Part shown: in pieces, positions 55,931 to 64,000 of the stretch
Position numbering within the stretch: the stretch's first letter is position 1
Layout of the letters: each line of letters opens with the position of its first letter
Assembly (NCBI GenBank): GCA_038373865.1
Contig: JAXGGA010000493.1
Location: 1 to 64,000, forward strand
Direction: 5' to 3'
DNA from: Uloborus plumipes
Lineage: Eukaryota; Arthropoda; Arachnida; Araneae; Uloboridae
Length of the DNA: 64,000 nt
Notes under the pieces: model-generated
What the model was told of the DNA's origin: nothing
The model's input: only the letters and a program-made list of their open reading frames with translations
Database searches by the model: none
Position numbers and translations under genes: made by a program

Positions 55931-56220
55931 AGGGCCGTGGTGGCCCGATCGGTAAGGCATCGGACTCATGTCCGGAGGGACCCGGGTTCGATCCCAGCCG
56001 ATCAAAGATCTACCGTCTTGATTAATGGTGGCTGGGAGGCGTTAAAAATGTCGTGGTCACAAAGTCCTCCAAGTGAAACGATACCTCTGGGGGTGCCTGG
56101 GCCTAGGGTTTGCTCGACCCTAGGTTCTGGTTCAAAATTAAGAGCAGAGCGCTCTTCAGGGCCCTATCCCGGTTAAACCACGAATCTGTGGTAGGTACGG
56201 GGGACCCTGGAGGTGTGAAA
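55931..56220 (+). mobile_element. tRNA-derived SINE with 14-bp target duplication
   Basis: The head reads GGGCCGTGGTGGCCCGATCG (A box TGGCCCGATCGG) and then CCCGGGTTCGATCCCAG (B box GGTTCGATCC), with a CGGACTCATGTCCGG anticodon-arm-like hairpin between them. The acceptor stem does not close, so it is not a working tRNA gene. The body of about 215 bp is unrelated to tRNA and ends GGTGTGAAA. Flanking direct repeats TGTCAACTTGATCA (55,917-55,930) and TGTCAACTAGATCA (56,221-56,234) differ at one base and are the target duplication left by LINE-driven insertion. Transcription would be by RNA polymerase III from the internal boxes. The open frames across it are not genes. Confidence 0.85.
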
Positions 56221-56234
56221 TGTCAACTAGATCA

Positions 56235-57140
56235 GGATTTTTATGAAATTAAAATTTCTAATTCTTTAATGGATAATTGCAAAATAAGTTGAGGTAAGAA
56301 TATTTTAACTTTTTAATTTGTTTTTTGCAACTTGAAAGTCAGGTAAGTGAAACTCAAGAAAAGTGTGTGGTATATTTAACCACACTACTTGTATGTTAAG
56401 ATAAAAAAAACTCAATAATTATTTTTGAAATAAGTTTTATTTTTCCAATCTTCAGTGCTTCCGGAAAAATAAACAAATATTTGTAACTACATTTTAAGTT
56501 GCATACACTTCGTAAAGCAATATGTTGCTTTAAATCGATTAAAAATCGACGACATTGTTTTAATAAAAGACTGATCCAAGTATTTAGTAGGAATAAATAT
56601 GCTCTTTTTAAAAAATACTTTGTAAAACTTCACGATAAGTGTTTGGGAAACGCTACTTGAAACAATGCTAATTAAAAAGCCCATTATCAAGTCGAAAATC
56701 TTTGCTGAAAAATGAAGGAAACTTTTAAGCTCATCGTCCAATTTGAATATCAGAGGAAACAATTAGGTATAGCTTGGCAGCTAAAATGGCTTTATCTGAC
56801 TTGTCAAGCTAAAGATCAATGACAATTTACCATTGAACAACTGTGTTTAGTTCTGGAGATCTGAAAAGAAAATGCGCTTTGATTAATGACTTCATTTTAA
56901 ACTTTTGAAACGACTGGAGATTGCAATCACATTTTGAAGTGAGTGCCTTTGCGTTATTTATTTCCTATGGAGTTAAAATATGCTTATAACTTTTTAAATT
57001 ATACATAACTTATTAATTGCTAAAATATTTAGAAACATTTCCTGGGTTGTCTCTTGTCACTTTACAAGTTAATGCATCTCGATTTTAAAGTCGTTAAAAT
57101 GTTTTTACATATGGCAGTACTTAAATGCGAAACAAAAAGC
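56235..57140. other. No recognisable feature
   Basis: AT-rich; the minus-strand frame at 56,487-56,762 has no motif and fits background composition. Confidence 0.3.
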
Positions 57141-57143
57141 CTC

Positions 57144-57225
57144 TGGAGCCTCGGTGGCTCAGAGGTAGAAGTTTCGCCTCGATAGCAAAAGCTCGCGGGT
57201 TCGATTCCCGTCGCTGCCCAGTGTG
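57144..57225 (+). repeat. tRNA-like sequence, probable SINE head
   Basis: CGGTGGCTCAGAGGTAGAAG is a good A box and D arm. CGCGGGTTCGATTCCCGTCG is a good B box and T arm, with a paired 5-bp stem. The stretch between them (TTTCGCCTCGATAGCAAAAG) does not fold into an anticodon arm, and the ends do not pair as an acceptor stem. A non-tRNA stretch follows to about 57,300, including AATAAAGAAG. A tRNA-derived SINE is more likely than a pseudo-tRNA. Confidence 0.5.
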
Positions 57226-57309
57226 TTATGTTCTCTCTTTGTGTTGTAAATCTTTCTTGTGCTGTCTTTTATATTAATAAAGAAGTTCAACCTCTCTCGA
57301 GGCAATGGC

Positions 57310-58150
57310 ACTCACTCTTCGCGTAGTACTTGTTAAACCATGCACACAACAAAAAAAAATCTCCAAAAAATGAGATAACGGATTTATGGTTTAAATAGTT
57401 GCATTATAGCCACATTATTGTAATTTTGCTCTTCATAATAAACTCAAAATAAATGGGAAAGTTTTTTTTTTTTTTTTTTAGCTTTCCGCCTATCTACTTC
57501 TTTCTTGCGTATTCTTCGCACCTAGGAGAAAGCTCTCGCATATTATTTACATTTCCATAGATTCATTTCTAGAATCTACATAGGAATCAATTATCAAATC
57601 TAAAAACACAAGACATAGCCCGAATTTATATTTTGTTAGATTAATGGAAAACTAAATAATGAAATATTAATTACTGACAATCAAACTTCTTCTCCAACAA
57701 AAAATAAACCACATTACATAACTTTCTTAAACAAGGACTCTTAAGATTCTCGACATTCTGATGGAAAAAACAGCAAGATTTTATATAGGAGAAAAAAAAC
57801 GAATGGCATTAATTAAATGAGGCACAAACGAGATTACATATTTTTTTACGTCTTATTATTATAGTAAGAAATATTCCCCCCAAATTAATAAATAAACAAT
57901 CTTTTTTTTTTTTTTTGATAATATCTACATTGTCAATGATGGTTACGTTACTAACAGTCCAGACTTGAAAGTATTGTGAGATATGTGAAAGAAAATTATC
58001 GGTTTTAATTCGTGATTTTTTAAAATCAAATAAGGGGAATACGCGGTACCATCGAAAAAAAAAGAGTTAAATCAGCAAAGGAAATACTGCTTTTTCTTTT
58101 CTGTTATTATGTTGTACTTTTCATTGAAGTAGACGCAGAAAAATTCTGCA
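57310..58150. other. No recognisable feature
   Basis: AT-rich with poly-T runs (57,463-57,479; 57,902-57,916). Nothing else was noticed. Confidence 0.3.
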
Positions 58151-58155
58151 AAATA

Positions 58156-58595
58156 GGGTAATATGGGACAGAGTAAAACAGTTACGATAATTTAGAATTT
58201 TCAAAATGAGCTAATTCAAAAGTTTTTCAAAAATACAGTACGTAAAGTGAGAACAATGCATTGGAATTTTGGGAGTAAGTTTGCATCTTTAGATGATAGG
58301 TGAAAATTAGCAGATGAAATATTTTCCATTTTATGATTAAAAATAAGTTTCTTTAATTGAATAAAAATGAATTCAATAAAAAATTATTGAATAACTCAAT
58401 TAATGAGTTATTAAATAAATGAGTGAATAAATTAGTGAATGAATAAATGAAGGAATGTAAATGAATTAATGAATGTGCAAAAACTTCTTATTTAATAACG
58501 CAGTAAAAATATTGACGGTTAAAGGGCGTTGCAAACTGAAAAAAATGTTTTATCATTTCACTTTTTTCACTATTTCATTTTGCCCCAAATTCGCC
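58156..58595. mobile_element. TIR element with GGGTAATATGGGAC ends
   Basis: GGGTAATATGGGACAGAGTA at the left and TTTCATTTTGCCCCAAATTC plus GCC at the right are imperfect inverted ends, with TA on each side. The middle has a degenerate GAATAAATGA array (58,365-58,460). The right end matches the sequence at 14,940-14,982. Non-coding. Confidence 0.5.
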
Positions 58596-58599
58596 TATG

Positions 58600-60210
58600 T
58601 ATTTACGTATCTTCTCCGTCCATCAGTCTTCGTGAATAATTTTCATCTAACAGCAAATATTTCTTTATAATTCCTCTTTGGAGAGTTCCACTGCCCAAAA
58701 AACAAAAGAAGGATTTCTTGTGTCCGCCAAAAAGAAGGCATTTTTTGTTTTTCAAATAGGCAACGATCAATGTGTTTTTAAACCAAAGCACGAAATCTGC
58801 AATGGATAAAACTATTTGATGAGTTTGCTAATTACTCTTACTTTCAGGTGGATTTTTTTTTTCTTTTTACAAGCGGAAACAAGCAAAAAAAAACATAGAA
58901 GGTAGCCTTTACATTTATTTAGGTTTGAAAAATTAGTAATTGAATCGGGGGACTACTTTAGTAACAAAAATTTGAATATTCGCTTTTCATGAAAATAAAC
59001 AATGAGAGGCAAGATGCGCGTTGACTGCAAAAACCATGAACGTCAGGTTAATAAGTTCGAAAAATACGAAGCTCCTTTTCTGAACGTTGAGCGCACATAA
59101 GCAACGGTGGAGTTCTGGTGTTTTTACTCTCTCCTGGAAAGGTTGTAATTCTTGACTTGCGTCGTTTTTAGCCTACTTTCCCGTTACAATGAGAAAAAAG
59201 ACGAAAAAGCATTAGAAGTGTCTTAATGCATCATAAAAGTATCTACAAATAAAAAAAGGAATAAAAAAATTTAAAAATACGAGAAATTTTAAAAAATTCG
59301 AAGAAATAAAAATTGGACAGTAGGGTTTTGAGATGAGGGAATTAGTGTGTCTGTCACGAGCAACAAAATTTTACTTTTCCCCAATCATTCAGATAAATTC
59401 AACTTTACTGAACTTAGACCAACTCCACAGCAACAGTGGTCAGACACTATGTACATTTTCTCTGTTATAAATGAGCTTTCCTTCTTTTTTCAGACCATAA
59501 TGTGTATATTTTCATTTTGTCCTGCATGGGGAGAATACGCAGCTTTTATTTTGTTAAAACTATGTAACATTTGAATTATTTTTCCGTCTTGCTCTCTCAC
59601 ACCTTTATATGAAGAAGAAGAAAAAAGAAAATTTATTTTTCCGTCATCAAAAAGAACTACTACGCTCAAAAAAAAGTCTCTTTCGCATCAAAAGAGCACT
59701 TCTCTTCACTCTTTGTAGAAAACCACATTATTGAACTGAGATGTAACGTTAATGGATGGGGTGGGTCGCACATCTGTCCCGGCCTTACACAGTTCTGTTC
59801 TCTCACGAATCATGAAAGTTAAAGGTCGATGTCCTTGCTTGGGGGATTGGCTTTTTACAAAAGGCTCCCGTGATGAGAAAGAAGCATTCGTCGAAAAGAG
59901 TTAGGTGCTAGGAATATCCGCACATTTGGTTCTGGTATTCTATCCAAAAGGGACATTGTAAAACGAAGAGTTAAGTATATAAACGAAGCAATACGACTCT
60001 AGTCGAGAAACTACTTGGGTTAGTGGAAAAATGAGGTTGAAAACAATGTTCATAATGCCCCCCCCCCCCCTCCCACAGAGAGAGAGATAGAGAGAAAATT
60101 TTGGAACAGATTTAATCTGTTCAAATACGTAATGATTCATTTTCTTCACACTTCAGTTCATAAATTCTTCAGCGTTATGAATTCCACTCAATCCAAACAA
60201 CACGGAAATG
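58600..60210. other. No gene recognised
   Basis: AT-rich. It includes a less AT-rich patch near 59,745-59,870 with no sustained frame and a C run plus AGAGAG stretch at 60,058-60,095. Confidence 0.3.
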
Positions 60211-60214
60211 TATA

Positions 60215-60412
60215 ATTGTGCCACGGAGAGATGATGGAAGTGAAAACAAAGCACTTCACTTTGTAAGAGGTATGATTAGCTAGAATATGCGAGCAGTAAA
60301 GTTTTTACTGCTCGTGCGTTCCCGCTGATCCTACTGACTACAGAATGAAGTGCTCTGTTTCCGATTCCATTTCATCCACCGTGTACTCTCCGTGTCACAA
60401 CTGTTTTTTCGT
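60215..60412. repeat. Imperfect palindrome of about 200 bp
   Basis: At the centre, CGAGCAGTAAA pairs with TTTACTGCTCG (about 60,290-60,314). Outer pairing includes AAGCACTTCACTTTGTA against TACAGAATGAAGTGCTCTGT and GCCACGGAGAG against CTCTCCGTGTC near the edges. Arms have indels. It is probably an old foldback MITE; a structured RNA is the alternative. Confidence 0.65.
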
Positions 60413-61833
60413 TGCTGTTATTTTTTAATGACACGTAATATGTTTATCGTATCGTGTTTCGAAAGAAGGTTTCAAAAGGTTTTTTTGTTTTTCTTCTCAA
60501 AATAAGTATTTGTAATCCTACTTTGGAGAAAAGCTTTGATTAAGCCTTGTTACTTACTTAAATTTTTTGATTTCGATTCATTATTTGAATTTAAGCAGTG
60601 TTAAAATATTATTACACGAGTCATTTTTATAAGAATACAACAACCATAACTAATTTCTTGTACCTATTTTCTGAACTCGACAGTAGTTGAAAGAGGCTTG
60701 AACAATAATCTCATAAGTTGGTCCCGTAATGAATGTGGGAGGAATAATTAAAATGTTGAATGATTATTGAAAACCGAGATAAATTCTTACTATCAGTAAA
60801 AAATATAACTTATTTAATTATATAAATTTACTCAACTTTAATTTAGTAATTTATTATTTTCAAACATAATGAGTCAGCATCATTTTTATGTTTTATCTTG
60901 TTCCCCTTCCCCTGAAAATTAGAGTCATGCCTTTGGGACCTAGCTTCCATAGGAGTCAGCTGCAACCCTTCAAGTCAACATAAAATCTTGACTTTATATT
61001 TTAGAAAACAAAGTTAAGAAAAACTTAAAGGACAAATGTTTGATAACATTTACGTAAAAATTGCATTCCAGCATTTTTTAAATTATGTGTTTTGACAGAT
61101 TTCTTTTATCTCCAATAACTTTTCAAAAAGTAAACAATAATGAACGTTACATGGCTCTCAAAAAAATGAACATTTATTTTTAATGCTCAAATGTATTTCT
61201 TGTTTCCCCATAGAAATGTCATTAGATTGTTAATTAACGCCTTTAACTTCAATTTCTATATTTTTAAAACTTGCATTTTTAAAACGAGAAAAGACGAATT
61301 TTAACAACGTTTTTTCACTTTTATAACAGTGCATTTGTTAAGTAATTCATAAAAAGAAATGCTTTAAAGGAAGACAAAAATGGTATTATCTTCAGCAAGA
61401 CTTAAAGCGTTATGAAAACAAGTGCTGTGTTTTTTACTTATCTAGAATGGCTCCTTAGAAAGAAAGATTTAATCGCGTTCACTAAATTTCTACTCTCAGT
61501 TATTTGAAGTTTTTTACCACTCCCCCATTTTCGCACGGAAATTGCGCTTTGACCCCCTCCCTTTCCGAAAATGATCAATTTCTAAACAAACTTTACTGAA
61601 AAATAAACAGAAAATATTTTGACAAGAGTCTTCTGTTATATAAGTGTATCTATAATGTTTTCTGTTAATAACAACTGCTTGATAATAACACTTTATCATC
61701 AGTTAGGCTTTCTGATGACAAAAACCTTACGGTCTAGCGAATTTTTACCCTCCTACAAAAAACATGGGAATTAAGTCTTTATTAGTCGTCATGGCCTTAT
61801 TTGGCGTAGCTACCTTATTATATATATATATAT
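60413..61833. other. No gene recognised
   Basis: AT-rich. A C-rich patch near 61,515-61,570 resembles the one near 41,770. The hAT element begins in a short TA tract at the end of this stretch. Confidence 0.35.
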
Positions 61834-63701
61834 TAGAGATGGAACGAAGCTTCGGCCGAGCCGAAGCTTCGGCCATTTTGCCGAAGCTTCGGTCTGGCCG
61901 AAGCATGAGTTGTGATTCGGCCGCTTCGGCTGCTTCGGCCTGAAATTTATGCAGCAAATTTTCTGTTACAATTATTATTATATAAGATAGTCTTTTCAAC
62001 TCAAAATTCTTCCTCATGATAAAGCATAATAGAAATTTATATTCAATTAAAAATATGTGCGTATTGAACATTTAAAGCCAGAATGCATTCAATAATTAAT
62101 AAAATATTTATTAACAATATGTTCGTTTAAATATTACATTTCGTTATATTTGTTCAAAAAAACTTTAGTTTTAAAATAAAAGCTATATAAATATGCTGCA
62201 TTGAGTATTTTTCAATGATTTCTAGCTTTGAAACTTTGAACAATGGTAATGGTTCTTATGTGTACAAGGGAAGATGTGCAACTATTATGCATCCTGAATT
62301 ACTTTCTTTTAAAATTTTATATTTTTTGAAATTTATAGGTACACAATTTCAGTTTTTTTTAAAGAGATGCATTAATCTATCAACATATATTAACTTATTA
62401 TGTATTTCATTGATCAATATTCTAAACAACAAAATCAGGATATAGTAAAACAAATAAGTAACAGTTAATACATAACTTAAAGCTCTACATCTTATTTATT
62501 CATTTTTGTATAAATCAAAATATGAGGAAGGAGTCCAGTACATTAGTAGCACACATCCGCCCAAGATCCGCATTTTAAGTATTTATAATTAAAAAAGAAT
62601 AAATTCTGATTAGTTGATTAACTTTTAAAAAGATTCATCATTTATTCTTGAATTAATAGAATAATACCTGCTCATTTGTCACACAACTTAGAATTATGAT
62701 GCAAAAAAAAACAATGTCTCAGCATTTTTAGGCAGAATCCTGCTTCTTTTCTTCTCGTATGCATTACCAGCTTCGGAAAATGTTCTTTCACTGTATACAC
62801 TGCTACCTGGAGCAGATAAGTAGCGTTTGGCCAATTCTGATAATCCTGGAAAAATTGTCTTATTTTCCATCCACCAATAAAGTGGGCAATTTTTCCTATT
62901 TAAGAGTGGCTTGTTCATGTACAGTTCTAGCTCTTTGTCTTTAGGCAACGAAAGTTCTATTACTTGTGATTCATTGCTTGTAATTTCCAAAACTCAACCT
63001 TGAAATGAATAGTTTCTTTGAACTTGTGACATTATTAAATAATCCTCTTAAAATAAATACCAAATGAAAGCCAAGTAAAAAAGAATCTTTGATACTATTT
63101 TTTCGAATTCACCAAAAACTGAAGCATTTTGCATTAAGAATATTAAGATATTTATGATATATAACATAACGTAAATAGTAGTAGATTGCGTAGTTCTATG
63201 GTATAATTCGTGATCATATCAGTTGTTTTATTATAAAACATCAACTGAACTGCAGACTGAGCTTTTCATGTTCCAAGTAGAGCTTCCTACTATTAATTTG
63301 AAATACAAAAATTGTAATGTCGTCTTTTCTTGTGCTAGCAGTACAAAGCAAAACAAAACAAGAAAACTTTTAATTAGTGAAATTAATTTAAGAATGACTC
63401 AGTAAGCTGAAAATGTTGCGTAATACTAAGAACATTAAAATAAAAACAACCAAAATAAAAATAAACTGTAATTAATGAAATCAATTTAAGAATGCCACAG
63501 TAAGCTGAAAATATTGTGTAACGCTAAGAATTAAGAATATTAAAACATATGGAGAAAAGTATAAAACTCTACGCATTTATTATGCATTTAATCCAAAAAC
63601 TTCAATATGTGCGCCAGCCGAAGCTTCGGCCGAAGCTTCGGCCATTAGTTGGCCGAAGCTTCGGTATTCGGCGCTTCGGCCAAATGCCGCTTCGTTCCAT
63701 C

Positions 63702-63705
<4 letters not shown>
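61834..63705 (-). mobile_element. Non-autonomous hAT transposon
   Basis: TAGAGATGGAACGAAGC at the left and GCTTCGTTCCATCTCTA at the right are perfect 17-bp inverted ends. TATATATA lies on both sides, consistent with an 8-bp hAT target duplication although the TA tract makes that ambiguous. Both subterminal regions carry palindromic AAGCTTCGGCCGAAGCTT-type motifs: about four CTTCGGC words at the left (61,850-61,940) and five at the right (63,615-63,685). The interior of about 1.7 kb retains only the last part of the transposase (62,694-62,990, minus strand), too short for an autonomous hAT. Confidence 0.85.
62694..62990 (-). pseudogene. hAT transposase C-terminal dimerisation domain remnant
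   Basis: This is the hAT family C-terminal dimerisation region, which in complete transposases (usually over 500 residues) joins monomers into the active multimer and carries the last catalytic glutamate nearby. The 98-codon minus-strand frame has the family signature in order: CPLYWW (about residues 35-40), FPGLSELAKRYLSAPGSS (about 48-65), SERTFSEAG (about 68-76) and KKRSRILP. The RNase H-like catalytic core and the BED zinc finger are absent from the surrounding sequence. The frame ends at a TAA near 62,694. It lies in the middle of the hAT element. It cannot be an active transposase; whether the fragment is ever expressed is unknown. Confidence 0.85.

Positions 63706-63756
<51 letters not shown>
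63706..63756. repeat. (TA)n microsatellite between two transposons
   Basis: About 50 bp of TA directly joins the right end of the hAT element to the left end of the second foldback element, showing that both inserted into the same TA tract. Confidence 0.95.
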
Positions 63757-63759
<3 letters not shown>

Positions 63760-64000
63760 TAGGTGGCCAAAAGTATCCGGACACTTTCGAAAATTCACAT
63801 TTTTACATATAGCTCGAAAAATAAGTGATCAATTGTTCTTTAACTTTAGTCATACAAAATATAGGCTTCACCGAACATTTCCAAGTTGAAATTAAATTAC
63901 CCTTGCATTTAGGGGACGACAAGAAGGGGGGTTGAAAGTAAAACCACTCTTTGACCATAACTCTTCGAAAATAGCTCGGAATAAGCTATAAATTTCAGTA
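63757..64000. mobile_element. Long foldback TIR element, second copy (cut by window end)
   Basis: It starts CACTAGGTGGCCAAAAGTAT after TA and follows the sequence of 496-739 closely, with a few substitutions. Only the first 244 bases are inside the window. Confidence 0.9.

Noticed and set aside
55931..56005. Functional tRNA gene with CAT anticodon
   Set aside because: The acceptor stem does not pair and the T stem has mismatches; SINE boundaries with a target duplication fit better.
55937..56292. Arg/Ser/Pro-rich open frames
   Set aside because: They cover a SINE whose tRNA head and target duplication explain the sequence.
61745..62071. 108-codon minus-strand frame
   Set aside because: It runs out across the hAT terminus; the Glu/Ala/Ser-rich part is the CTTCGGC array read in one frame.

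Overview
The window looks like nuclear DNA of a eukaryote: AT-rich, with no dense run of genes, long dinucleotide microsatellites (TA, GT, CT), tRNA-derived SINEs, and many DNA transposons of animal type (Tc1/mariner, pogo-like, piggyBac-like, hAT). The mix of repeats suggests an arthropod, possibly an arachnid; that is inference, since no conserved host gene could be named. No intact gene of confident function was found. Almost everything that can be supported is mobile-element sequence or its remains.

Layout. 0.5-2.1 kb: a 1.56-kb foldback element with arms of about 690 bp; a second copy enters at 63,757 and runs off the window. 4.9-5.3, 12.9-13.2, 20.5-20.8, 24.0-24.3 and 28.4 kb: copies of one AT-rich terminal-inverted-repeat family with CACTG ends and a duplicated GGCAGCAGAGGTTCC core. 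13.2-16.5 kb: a cluster of palindromic elements. 16.9-19.9 kb: four coding-like blocks on the minus strand, two of them clearly related to each other, broken by stops, a frameshift and a pogo-like insertion; this is the best candidate for a decayed host or unknown-element gene. 19.95-20.22 kb: a long hairpin. 23.2 and 33.2 kb: two piggyBac-like MITEs with exact TTAA target duplications. 29.3-30.2 and 46.5-47.7 kb: two long elements with GGGYGATTCT-type ends, each holding its own short phrase repeated across a non-coding interior. 32.8-34.6 kb: a stack of nested insertions. 36.8-38.6 kb: a broken Tc1 transposon inside a small pogo-like MITE. 40.6-41.3 kb: a coding-like minus-strand open frame with a YY1/Pho-type motif upstream. 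47.7-49.1 kb: an older Tc1 relic. 50.9-52.3 kb: a CACTGTTAA-ended element. 55.9-56.2 kb: a SINE with a 14-bp target duplication. 61.8-63.7 kb: a non-autonomous hAT element that keeps only the C-terminal dimerisation domain of its transposase.

The genes do not work together as a pathway. The window records successive and nested transposition, with TA-rich microsatellites serving repeatedly as landing sites.
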